Of a DNA stretch of 64,000 nt, positions 33,903 to 42,006 are shown in pieces. The stretch comes from Raineya sp964654605 (GTDB lineage: Bacteria; Bacteroidota; Bacteroidia; Cytophagales; Thermonemataceae). The notes beneath the pieces were generated by a model. That model had not been told where the DNA came from and did not search any database. It worked only from the letters and a program-made list of their open reading frames with translations. The first letter of the stretch is position 1. Every line of letters begins with the position of its first letter. The DNA lies in NCBI GenBank assembly GCA_964654605.1, contig CAZZLW010000081.1, positions 20,205-84,204 on the forward strand, read 5' to 3'. The position numbers were made by a program, and so were the translations under genes.

Positions 33903-34298
33903 TTAATGATTTTCGTTTTTGCAAAGACCTACGATTTCGTGAAATACATCGTGCAGGGCAGAGAGTTTCTGCTTAATGCCTTCATCAGTAGCTTTTGGGC
34001 TTTTGATAAAAGCATCTAACTCTTTGCTTCCCTTTTGCAGTTTTTTTACTGCTTCTTTAATTTTAGGCGTGTTGTATTCTTTGGGAATAGCAGATTTTGC
34101 CAAAAGATTGGCTTTTTCAGCCATTTCACTGCTTCGTTTCTTGATAGGCTCTAAATTGCCCTCTTCCGAAGGGTGAAAGGTTTGGGACATTACTACGTGA
34201 AACTCTTTGAGTTCCTTCCATTTATCCCAAATAGATTGAGCCTGCAAGAGATATGCAAAACTCATCAGAAATACTAAAACTGAAATTCTCTTCATCAT
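33903..34298 (-). CDS. Small secreted helical His-rich protein of the copper-linked operon
   Basis: 131 residues with a signal peptide (ending LLQAQS). The mature part is four-helix-like. Potential metal ligands lie at both ends: H34 and H42 (EFHVVMSQTFHP) and, near the C-terminus, LHDVFHEIVGLCKNENH. This resembles small cytochrome-b562/heavy-metal-binding helical bundles, but no heme motif is present. Its ATG overlaps the upstream gene's stop (ATGA) and it precedes the MbnP-like gene by 32 bp, so it belongs to that operon. Copper binding is inferred from ligands and context. Confidence 0.72.
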   Translation of the reverse strand: MMKRISVLVFLMSFAYLLQAQSIWDKWKELKEFHVVMSQTFHPSEEGNLEPIKKRSSEMAEKANLLAKSAIPKEYNTPKIKEAVKKLQKGSKELDAFIKSPKATDEGIKQKLSALHDVFHEIVGLCKNENH

Positions 34299-34681
34299 AA
34301 TTTTTTGGATTTGCGGGTTTGTAAAAAGTTTTGGCTACCTCTTGATTGTTTTTCGGCAAAGAAAAGTCCAATCCTGACCACAAAAAACAAAATAACTCCT
34401 ATTAAGAGGGTTAGCACAAGGTATGTTTTCCAATGAGCTTGATGTAAAGTAGGGTTTTGCATCATATCATAAAGTTTTATTAGGCAAGCCCCTTCTATAA
34501 TCGTAAGCCCAATGAGCGTAAAAGAGAGCATCACAGGCAAAGTCTGGAAAATTAGCAGGGTTTGGGTAAGTAATTTTTCCAATTTACTTTGCCTTTTGCA
34601 CAAACGTCCTTTGGCATCTACATAGTAGATACGGGAAAGCTGAGGCAACCTCTCGCTTTCTTTGATTTTTGAGGTTCGCAT
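34295..34681 (-). CDS. Small two-helix membrane protein of the copper-linked operon
   Basis: 128 residues with two hydrophobic helices (about 46-70 and 86-108), flanked by basic segments. No family recognised. The 3' end overlaps the next gene by 4 bp, indicating translational coupling. Confidence 0.7.
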   Translation of the reverse strand: MRTSKIKESERLPQLSRIYYVDAKGRLCKRQSKLEKLLTQTLLIFQTLPVMLSFTLIGLTIIEGACLIKLYDMMQNPTLHQAHWKTYLVLTLLIGVILFFVVRIGLFFAEKQSRGSQNFLQTRKSKKL

Positions 34682-34764
34682 CTGACTGAAAGCATTAGGA
34701 TTTCAGGCAAAAAATGATTTTTTGCTAAAAATAGAACAGAAGTAAAGCAACAACCTATCAGATG

Positions 34765-35139
34765 CTATACGCGTGGCGGGTGAAAAGTATCAAAAAGATA
34801 TTCTTGATGAGGCAAAAGCAAGAAGAAAGTCGGAAAAGGACTTTTGATTTCGTTGAAAGACTGCTGGAAAGTGAAATTGGGTAGGTTTTCTGCAAAAAGC
34901 GTGAAGGAAAAAACTTCTATGCGTTCTTTTTGAGTTTCTTTTTCTTGTTTCTGCTTTTCGGCAAGTTTTTTCATCAAATAACACTTACCACCGCATTTGA
35001 GCTCAGGCTTGAAACGATTTTCGCAAAGATTTTTGGCTATGTAACTTTTGTTGAGTTCAAAAGAAACCTTCACCCAAAACGTTTGTAAGGGTTGCAGAAG
35101 CGTAGCAGTAAGCAATAATATAGGAATAAAACGCTTCAC
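34765..35139 (-). CDS. Cys-motif periplasmic protein, first gene of the copper-linked operon
   Basis: 124 residues from the GTG at 35139. A hydrophobic N-terminus is followed by the motif NKSYIAKNLCENRFKPELKC and GGKCYLMKKL, with cysteines at 39, 49 and 53. From memory, this NK.YI...LCEN..KPE..C.GKC pattern recurs in Bacteroidota small proteins near copper genes, but the function is not established. The GTG start is set by a promoter (TTTG-20 bp-TACCTTTG) directly upstream. A longer GTG-initiated reading would include the promoter itself. Cys/Met-rich ligands fit copper handling; this is inference. Confidence 0.75.
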   Translation of the reverse strand: MKRFIPILLLTATLLQPLQTFWVKVSFELNKSYIAKNLCENRFKPELKCGGKCYLMKKLAEKQKQEKETQKERIEVFSFTLFAENLPNFTFQQSFNEIKSPFPTFFLLLPHQEYLFDTFHPPRV

Positions 35140-35158
35140 TATTTTTACAACTTTGTTG

Positions 35159-35190
35159 CAAAGGTAAAGACTAAAAAAGTATTTCACAAA
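35159..35190 (-). promoter_or_regulatory. Promoter of the copper-linked operon
   Basis: On the minus strand TTTG (35187-35190), 20-bp spacer, TACCTTTG (35159-35166): a complete match to the Bacteroidota consensus, 20 bp before the GTG start. Confidence 0.8.
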
Positions 35191-35298
35191 AATTTCAGGC
35201 TGATTTTTATCAGCAATTTTTCTTTCTTTAATGAAGCCTAAGTACTTCTTTTCTGCATTTGAAAAAATTTGGGAGATTTTTTCTCTTGTATCTTGATA

Positions 35299-35343
35299 TT
35301 TAGCTTATTTCCTGTTTCCTGTATCCTATTTCCTGTTTCTAAT
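35299..35343. repeat. Direct repeats of TTTCCTG in a divergent promoter region
   Basis: Three to four spaced copies of TTTCCTG(T) between the copper-linked operon and accD. It is related to the reverse complement of the 38337-38398 tract. The remainder of 35191-35410 holds no recognisable gene. Confidence 0.6.
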
Positions 35344-35410
35344 ACCAAAAATAGCTTTCTTGTTTTAGAAAAATTCGTAACTTGCACCGCTCAACATAAA
35401 CACAAGCAAA

Positions 35411-36274
35411 ATGAGTTGGTTTATCAGACAAGAAAAAGGCATTCAGACCCCTACTTCGCAGAAAAAGGAATCGCCTGATGGGCTTTGGTATAAATGTCCT
35501 TCTTGCAAAAAGGTAATGCTTACACACGAATTGCAAGCCAATTACTACACTTGCCTGAATTGCAATTATCACGAAAAAATTGGCTCTGCTGAATATTTTG
35601 CCATACTCTTTGATAACAACGAATTTACCGAACTTCACCCGAATATGACCTCCGCCGACCCGCTCAAATTCGTGGATAGCAAAGATTATCCCACTCGTAT
35701 CGCCGATGCCCAAAGAAAAACAGGCTTAAAAGATGCTATCCGTACCGCTTACGGCAAAATGAATGATATAGAGATTGTGATTGGCTGTATGGATTTTGAG
35801 TTTATTGGTGGCTCTATGGGTTCGGTAGTGGGTGAAAAAATTGCTCGGGCAATAGATTTTTGTTTGGAAAAGCGTTTGCCTTTACTGATTATCTCACGCT
35901 CGGGGGGGGCAAGAATGATGGAAGCTGGTTTTTCGCTTATGCAAATGGCAAAAACTTCTGCCAAACTGGCTCTTTTGGATAAAGCGGGCTTACCTTATAT
36001 TTCCTTGCTTACAGACCCTACCACAGGTGGCGTTACTGCCTCTTTTGCTATGCTTGGCGATTTCAACATTGCCGAGCCCAATGCTTTGATTGGATTTGCA
36101 GGTCCAAGAGTAATTCGTGAAACGATTGGTAGAGATTTGCCTTCGGGCTTCCAGACCGCAGAATTTGTTTTAGAACACGGCTTTTTGGATTTCATTGTTC
36201 ATCGTAAAGACCTTAAAGATGAGCTTACCTCACTGCTGAAAATGATTTCACCCAAAAACGGCAATGGAAAATAG
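35411..36274 (+). CDS. accD: Acetyl-CoA carboxylase, carboxyltransferase subunit beta
   Basis: 287 residues. It transfers the carboxyl group from biotin to acetyl-CoA together with AccA. The N-terminal zinc ribbon CPSCKK...CLNC (about 33-55) is complete. The crotonase-like core shows GGSMGSVVGEK, SRSGGARMMEAG and DPTTGGVTASFAMLGD. The enzyme acts in the cytosol at the first step of fatty-acid synthesis. It ends 1 bp before the convergent CapA-like gene. Confidence 0.96.
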   Translation: MSWFIRQEKGIQTPTSQKKESPDGLWYKCPSCKKVMLTHELQANYYTCLNCNYHEKIGSAEYFAILFDNNEFTELHPNMTSADPLKFVDSKDYPTRIADAQRKTGLKDAIRTAYGKMNDIEIVIGCMDFEFIGGSMGSVVGEKIARAIDFCLEKRLPLLIISRSGGARMMEAGFSLMQMAKTSAKLALLDKAGLPYISLLTDPTTGGVTASFAMLGDFNIAEPNALIGFAGPRVIRETIGRDLPSGFQTAEFVLEHGFLDFIVHRKDLKDELTSLLKMISPKNGNGK

Positions 36275-36275
36275 G

Positions 36276-37667
36276 CTAAACAAGACTTTGGTCAAATATT
36301 TTTTGCCAAAGTTCGTATAAGTGCATTGCCTCTTTTATACATTTTTTACTCATAAATGCAGGAGCTTCGTTTCTTTGAATTTGACTAATCAACCGCTCCA
36401 AATGCAAAAAACGAAGTTCTTTTTTTCCTTTTTTGCTTCCCCACAAGTACGTAGGCAATACCTCTACCCTACTGAGTTGGGTGTGCGTTTCCTTTCCACA
36501 AGTACCTTTTGTGATATGCAATTTTAGCAGGGGAATAAGTCTATCCCAAACAAAAATATCGTAAGCTACAAAATCGGCAAGGGAATAAATGGCAAAGCCC
36601 TGTTTCTTTTTTTGTGTAAAAGGACAAATAAAGTCGTATTTTTCCATTGGTTGCGGGTTGTGCGGGTGGCTTCCCAAAATAATATCCACGCCACACTCAC
36701 CGAAAATTCGGTGAAAAATTTGAATGGTATGCTCCGAAGGATACATCTGGTAGGCGTTTCCTGTATGTAAAGAAAGTACAACCAAATCGGAGCCTCGTCT
36801 GTGGGCATTTTCTACATCTTTTCGCAATTTTTCCAAACTGCAATCAGGGAAATTGAGCCTTTCGTAATTTACTAAATATTCTTTGCCTTCGGGTAAAACT
36901 TCTCTATTCAATGAGTATGTGTAGGCGATAAAAGCAATTTTAATGCCCTCTCGTTCCAAAATAGGGAAATTATCACGCTCCTGCCAATTGCGGGCTGTAC
37001 CTGTAAAAGCAATTTTCTTGCTTTCCAGAAATTCAATTGTTTTGTAAATACCTTCCTCTCCCATATCCAAACTATGGTTATTGGCAGTAGAAAGAATATC
37101 ATAACCTTTGTAATGCGGCTTTCCACTGAAAATTTCAAACATTTCGGTATTAGCATTGAAAAGCATATCTGTTATCATCACTTCGGGAACGAGTGAAGCT
37201 GATTTTTGTAAGTGGATGGGTGTTTCTAAATTCGCAAAAACAATATCTGCATCAAAAAAGAACTCTCCTACTTCGTTCCAAAGATTTTGGGTATAGTTTT
37301 TTTGTATCCAAGCATAAGGCATTAAATCGCCTCCGACAGAAAGGGTAATTGTATTTTGAGCCGTAAAACTTTCAGGCAGAGAAAATTGGATTTTTTGACT
37401 TCTAAAATGCTCTACAATAGACTTTAAAAAGTAAAGTGGTGTTTGGAAATAGTATTTGTAGCCTAAAAAAAATATATCTTCACGAGTGCAAAAAGGCGGA
37501 TTTTCCTCAAAATTGGCAAGAGGCATTTGCCATTTTTTGCCTTTTAGCATTCTGAAAAAGCCAAAAAATATTTTCAGAACAATAAGCCAAAGTTTGCCTC
37601 GTAAGCTATAAGGCAAAATTTGTGGAAAAGGATTTTGGAAAGAGATTTTTTGAAAATTTTTAGGCAT
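36276..37667 (-). CDS. CapA-family metallophosphatase-like protein
   Basis: 463 residues. The C-terminal about 330 residues match the CapA/PgsA (poly-gamma-glutamate capsule) metallophosphoesterase fold: GGDLMPYAWI, VFANLETPI, STANNHSLDMGEEGI, VLSLHTGNAYQ and ILGSHPHNPQP. The first 100 residues are basic with one hydrophobic segment (LWLIVLKIFFGFF) that may anchor it to the membrane. No other capsule genes are near, so a surface-polymer role is only a family-based guess. ATG 37667 overlaps the upstream LysE-type stop by 8 bp. A TTG six codons earlier is less likely. Confidence 0.88.
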   Translation of the reverse strand: MPKNFQKISFQNPFPQILPYSLRGKLWLIVLKIFFGFFRMLKGKKWQMPLANFEENPPFCTREDIFFLGYKYYFQTPLYFLKSIVEHFRSQKIQFSLPESFTAQNTITLSVGGDLMPYAWIQKNYTQNLWNEVGEFFFDADIVFANLETPIHLQKSASLVPEVMITDMLFNANTEMFEIFSGKPHYKGYDILSTANNHSLDMGEEGIYKTIEFLESKKIAFTGTARNWQERDNFPILEREGIKIAFIAYTYSLNREVLPEGKEYLVNYERLNFPDCSLEKLRKDVENAHRRGSDLVVLSLHTGNAYQMYPSEHTIQIFHRIFGECGVDIILGSHPHNPQPMEKYDFICPFTQKKKQGFAIYSLADFVAYDIFVWDRLIPLLKLHITKGTCGKETHTQLSRVEVLPTYLWGSKKGKKELRFLHLERLISQIQRNEAPAFMSKKCIKEAMHLYELWQKIFDQSLV

Positions 37668-38280
37668 ACTTTGTAAAAGCGTCAATGAGCAGTTTTATGC
37701 CAAATCCCACAAAAATAACCCCCGAAACCTGATTGAAGCGTTGCATAATAAGTGGTGTAAATAATTTGCGAAGTCTTGAAGCCGAAAAAGAGATGCCCAC
37801 TTCTGTCAGGAAAATAGCGAGCAGGCAAAAAATAAAAAATACAATTTGCAAATTGAAAGGGAAATACTTTTCTGTTTGCAAATGAGCTACAATAGCCACC
37901 CAAAAAAAGAAGTTTACGGGGTTGAGAGCATTTAGTAAAAAACCTTGTCCAAAATAATATAAAGCATTCCCCAAATGCGTTTTTGTGCGTTTAATTTCTA
38001 TTTTTTTCTTGAAAATACTACCTGCTCCTAAACCTACTAGAAGCACCCCTCCTACCAAACTGCTGTAAAAAGGCATTTGAGGGGTATCGGGCAAGAAACT
38101 CGTACCCGCCATAGCCGCCGAAATAAAAAATATATCTGAAAACACCACTCCCGAAGCTATGAAAATACCACTTTTGTAACCGAAATCTATACTATTTTGG
38201 ATAAGGGCGAAAAATACTGTTCCGAGCATACAGCTTAAAACTACCCCTGTTCCAAAGCCCGAAATAATTGCATCAAACAT
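37660..38280 (-). CDS. LysE/RhtB-family exporter
   Basis: 206 residues with six hydrophobic helices. The N-terminal GFGTGVVLSCMLGTVFFALI and the central LNALNPVNFFFWVAIV match LysE-type amino-acid or metabolite efflux proteins (the NP motif lies after helix 3). Inner membrane. The substrate is unknown. Co-translated with the CapA-like gene through an 8-bp overlap. Confidence 0.9.
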   Translation of the reverse strand: MFDAIISGFGTGVVLSCMLGTVFFALIQNSIDFGYKSGIFIASGVVFSDIFFISAAMAGTSFLPDTPQMPFYSSLVGGVLLVGLGAGSIFKKKIEIKRTKTHLGNALYYFGQGFLLNALNPVNFFFWVAIVAHLQTEKYFPFNLQIVFFIFCLLAIFLTEVGISFSASRLRKLFTPLIMQRFNQVSGVIFVGFGIKLLIDAFTKYA

Positions 38281-38618
38281 TCACTCTTTCAATTTGGGGC
38301 TGAAAATAGTAAATTTATACTAAGATTAAAATGATTTTCGTAATTGTTTGGGTATAGTTTGCAGTAAGGAAACAGGAAACAAGAAACAGGAAACAAGATT
38401 TTAGAAAATAGATGTCAGGCAGAAAAAATACAGAGAAAGCCCAAGAATCAAGAATAAAAGTAAAAATCTCAAATTTTAGAAATTTATGAGTTAGCATTTT
38501 ACAAAGCCGATTTAGTTGAGTAATTTATCATTGAAGTAAATTCAGCCTTTATTTTGCTTGAAAGTGATTTTTTGGTTACTTTTGTTTGGGGTTTGGTATC
38601 AATTTAAAAGTTTTGACT
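38281..38618. other. 338-bp divergent intergenic region with a GGAAACAGG repeat
   Basis: No gene seen. 38337-38430 is an A-rich repeat element (TATAGTTTGCAGTAAGGAAACAGG with repeated AAACAGGAAACAAGA) shared with 58513-58590. The remaining sequence shows only general A/T richness; promoters for both flanking genes must lie here. Confidence 0.7.
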
Positions 38619-41432
38619 ATGAAAGTTTTTTACGCCCTTACGATTAGCTTATTTCTATTTTCTGCAAATATTTTAGCACAGTGTATTCCCAGTGGCACAA
38701 GTTCCTTTGGACTTCCAGCACTTATTTGTCCTGATGAAAACGTAAATTTTTCCAATCCTCATAGCTCAGGCTTTACTTATGAATGGGATTTGTGTGGCAG
38801 AGATATGGAAGCCCCCCCACAAGTAACCTTCCTGACAGGAATGATAGGCAACGAAGGATTGGGACAAACCCAACTTGTGAGCGAAAATGGAGAGTATTTT
38901 TTATTTGTAGTAGCTTACAACACTTCTCGTCTTTATCGCATTGATTTAGGGAATAATCCTCAAAATCCACCACAAGCCATTCACAATTTAGGTAACTTAT
39001 CAATTTTGAACAGACCTTGGACACTGGAAATTATCAAAGACGAAACATCAGGGATTTGGTATGGAGTAACTTGCAACTATCTCTCTAATCAATTCATTCG
39101 TCTTAATTTTGGAACTTCTATAAAAAATACTCCCTCGGCGAGTTTTATGGGAAGTTTAGCCCCTTCATATACTTTTACAGCCGCAACTAAACTGATAAGA
39201 GATGGGAATAATTATTACTTTTTCATTTCTGGATATTTTGCAAATGCAATTGCAGTAGTTGATTTAGGAAATAGCTTAAACAATAATTTTTCAATGAGTA
39301 ACATTATCAACACAATAAGTTTAACTATTTCAAATCCTGAAACTATGGATGCTATCAATGATTGTGGCGTATGGAATTTACTCATTGTATCATCAGTAGG
39401 CAATAGACATATCATTTTTGATAATGGCTTAAATAATAGTCCCTCTATTGTTAATGAACCCTATAGCACTGGATTTGGAACAGCAACAAGTGTAAAACTC
39501 TGTAAAGAAAATGCTAATTTTTATGCTGTTACCACAGATGCATTAGGCAGAGTACAGGTCAGTTCTTATGGCAATAGCATTAGCAATAACGCTGTCTCAA
39601 ATACTTTCTTGGGTACGATTTCATCATTAACAAACTTTCAACAAATGTACGGTGTATGTGTTTTAAACTATCAAGACAATTTTATTTTCATAGGAGCTAA
39701 CTATTTTGCTAACCAACTCTTTCGCATAGATTTTCAGCGTCAGTGTGGTGAAAATGTTTCTTTTTCTACGACTTACAATCCTTCTAATATACGTTATCGC
39801 AATGTAGGCTCGCACCCCGTTACCTTACAAGTAAAAGATAACACAGGGAATATTGTACATTTCTACGAAGGAAATGCTAATATCAATCCAACTACTACCG
39901 TAGCTAATTTTGTTGCTAATGATGTTTGTATCGGCTCACCAGTCGTATTCAATAATACTTCTATTGGTAGCGATAGCAATGTGCTTTCTTGGCAATGGAA
40001 TTTTGGCGATAGCAATACTTCTTCACTCAAAAATCCCACACATACGTATAGCAGTGCAGGCAATTATACCGTAACCCTGACCGTCAATAACTTAAATGGC
40101 TGTGTAAATAGTATTAGTAAGGTTGTAAGAGTATCAGGCGGGGTAACAGCCGACTTTCAAGTCCCAGCAACAGCCTGCGTAGGACAAGCCATTAGTTTCA
40201 ACAATTTTTCAACTTATACCAATGTTCCTTTTCACGCCGCCACTGGCTTTTATTGGAACTTTGGCGATGGCACTTACTCCCCTTTTCAGAATCCTACCAA
40301 AACCTACAACACCGCAGGAACTTACAACATCACGCTCACCGTACAAGATTCAGCAGGTTGCACCAATAGCATTACTAAAAATATCCAAATTTTGGATAAC
40401 CCCGCTGTTTCTTTTAGCTTCCCGCTCAATATCTGTGCAGGCGTACCTGTGCAGTTTATCAGTTCGGCAACGAATGCTACCGAATATTTGTGGTTTTTTG
40501 AAGGGCACGGCACAAGTACCCAAGCCAACCCCACCATCACTTTCCAACAAGGTGGCTTTTATGATGTAACCCTACAAGTAAAAAATAACAACAACTGCAT
40601 CAATACTTTCACTATTGAAAATATCCCTGTCTTTGATGCTCCCGCTATTATTTTCACAACCCAACGTTTTCTGGATAACCCCTTGCGGGTGCAGTTCAAC
40701 AATTTTACTTCGGGGGCTACTAGCTACGAATGGAGTTTTGGCGATGGTAATACTTCTTCTTTGCCTCAACCCACTCACACCTTCTCGCAAGCAGGTGAAT
40801 ATCTGGTAAGGCTCAAGGCTATTAGTCCTAATAATTGTGAAAGTTCGTTTAGTCAGATTGTAGGAGTTGGGACACTCAAACCCAATATAAGCCTCAATGA
40901 ATTAGGTTTTGAAAACAACCAAATCAAACTTACTTTGGAAAACAAAGGAAATACCTTACTCAATAATTTACAAATTTTCGTTGAAATTGCCGATACTACT
41001 TTCAGCGAAACCTACGCTCCTATTATTGGAAGAGGTGAAATAGTAGATTATACCTTGCAAACTATTATTCCGAATGAGATTTTAGAGAAATCAAGGTATT
41101 TTTGTGTGAAGGTTTTGCCTAAGCCCTCTTTACAAGATACCGACCTTTCGGATAATCAAAAATGCTTCAATCTTTCCAATCGTTTGTTTGTGTATGAGCC
41201 TTATCCCAATCCTGCTCAAAATGAGGTAAAAATAGCTTTTACTGCTCCCAATAGCGGTGAATTACTTTTCAGAATTACAGATATGCTCGGAAAGTCTATT
41301 GTCAAAACGGGCATTGCCAGCCAAGGCTATAATGAAGAAGTTTTAGATGTAAGAAGTTTTGCCAAAGGGGTGTATGTAATTACTTTGGAATTTGGTGGAA
41401 GTATTATCCACAAAAAATTGGTTATCAATTAG
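38619..41432 (+). CDS. Large secreted PKD-repeat protein with type A T9SS sorting domain
   Basis: 937 residues with a signal peptide (ending NILAQ). Residues about 60-390 form a repeat-rich beta region (propeller-like) inserted in a first PKD-type segment. Four PKD-like domains follow, each with the core Y/WxFGDGxT...PTHTYxxAGxYxVxL (WNFGDSNTSSLKNPTHTYSS, WNFGDGTYSPFQNPTKTY, WFFEGHGTST, WSFGDGNTSSLPQPTHTF). A CARDB-like segment is next, and the C-terminal about 80 residues match the type A sorting domain (YPNPAQNEVKIAF...LDVRSFAKGVYVI...KLVIN). It is exported by Sec and T9SS and likely surface-attached. The ligand is unknown. The 3' end overlaps the convergent gene by 8 bp. Confidence 0.92.
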   Translation: MKVFYALTISLFLFSANILAQCIPSGTSSFGLPALICPDENVNFSNPHSSGFTYEWDLCGRDMEAPPQVTFLTGMIGNEGLGQTQLVSENGEYFLFVVAYNTSRLYRIDLGNNPQNPPQAIHNLGNLSILNRPWTLEIIKDETSGIWYGVTCNYLSNQFIRLNFGTSIKNTPSASFMGSLAPSYTFTAATKLIRDGNNYYFFISGYFANAIAVVDLGNSLNNNFSMSNIINTISLTISNPETMDAINDCGVWNLLIVSSVGNRHIIFDNGLNNSPSIVNEPYSTGFGTATSVKLCKENANFYAVTTDALGRVQVSSYGNSISNNAVSNTFLGTISSLTNFQQMYGVCVLNYQDNFIFIGANYFANQLFRIDFQRQCGENVSFSTTYNPSNIRYRNVGSHPVTLQVKDNTGNIVHFYEGNANINPTTTVANFVANDVCIGSPVVFNNTSIGSDSNVLSWQWNFGDSNTSSLKNPTHTYSSAGNYTVTLTVNNLNGCVNSISKVVRVSGGVTADFQVPATACVGQAISFNNFSTYTNVPFHAATGFYWNFGDGTYSPFQNPTKTYNTAGTYNITLTVQDSAGCTNSITKNIQILDNPAVSFSFPLNICAGVPVQFISSATNATEYLWFFEGHGTSTQANPTITFQQGGFYDVTLQVKNNNNCINTFTIENIPVFDAPAIIFTTQRFLDNPLRVQFNNFTSGATSYEWSFGDGNTSSLPQPTHTFSQAGEYLVRLKAISPNNCESSFSQIVGVGTLKPNISLNELGFENNQIKLTLENKGNTLLNNLQIFVEIADTTFSETYAPIIGRGEIVDYTLQTIIPNEILEKSRYFCVKVLPKPSLQDTDLSDNQKCFNLSNRLFVYEPYPNPAQNEVKIAFTAPNSGELLFRITDMLGKSIVKTGIASQGYNEEVLDVRSFAKGVYVITLEFGGSIIHKKLVIN

Positions 41433-42006
41433 TTTTCTGACAAAATTTTTGATAGCTTTCTATTGCTTTGGCGTGTTTCAAATCTTTAGCTTTACGAAAC
41501 TCCAAACACGCTCCCGAAGTATCCTTGAACTGCAAACGCAAAAGTCCTCGCTGAAAGTAGGCTTCTGCTTCTTTGGGATTTAGAGAAATAATTTTATTGA
41601 AATCATTGATAGCCCCCGACTCATCTCTCATACTGATTTTCACTTTACCTCTCAAATAATACCCTGCTATGTTTTGAGGCTCTTTGCGTAAAAAAATGTT
41701 AATCGTTTCCAATGCATCCAAATAGTTTTGCAAACTATCCAAAATATAGGCTTTTTGAAGCAAAAGCTGATTTTTATTTGGGTTTTGCAAGATTTCTTGT
41801 TCTGTTTTCTGCAAGCGTTTTTCTAAAACCTGCACATAGTTTGTTTTCGGACTTTCAGCGGTTTTTTGAGCATTGCAAGCACCAAGCAGTAGTAAATTAC
41901 AGCACAAACAAAGCAATTTTACCGCAAATTTCTCCTGAAAAAGGAGAAACTTGCGGCAAAAGCAAAAGGGTAAATACGCAAAATAATTATTTAGGTTTGT
42001 TTCCAC
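41425..42006 (-). CDS. TPR-repeat lipoprotein
   Basis: Up to 193 residues. A lipobox LLLLGACNA marks it as a lipoprotein, followed by TPR units (YLDALETINIFLRKEPQN, AINDFNKIISLNPKEAEAYF, LEFRKAKDLKHAKAI). The annotated GTG start overlaps the upstream TPR gene by 20 bp. No ATG lies before the lipobox, so the exact start is uncertain, and a TTG nearer the signal is possible. It is the last gene of the pstS-like/TPR operon. Confidence 0.75.
   Translation of the reverse strand: METNLNNYFAYLPFCFCRKFLLFQEKFAVKLLCLCCNLLLLGACNAQKTAESPKTNYVQVLEKRLQKTEQEILQNPNKNQLLLQKAYILDSLQNYLDALETINIFLRKEPQNIAGYYLRGKVKISMRDESGAINDFNKIISLNPKEAEAYFQRGLLRLQFKDTSGACLEFRKAKDLKHAKAIESYQKFCQKTN

Noticed and set aside
37660..41432. 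CapA-like, LysE and PKD genes as a capsule locus
   Set aside because: No glycosyltransferase, ligase or Wz-type genes are present and the genes lie on different strands.
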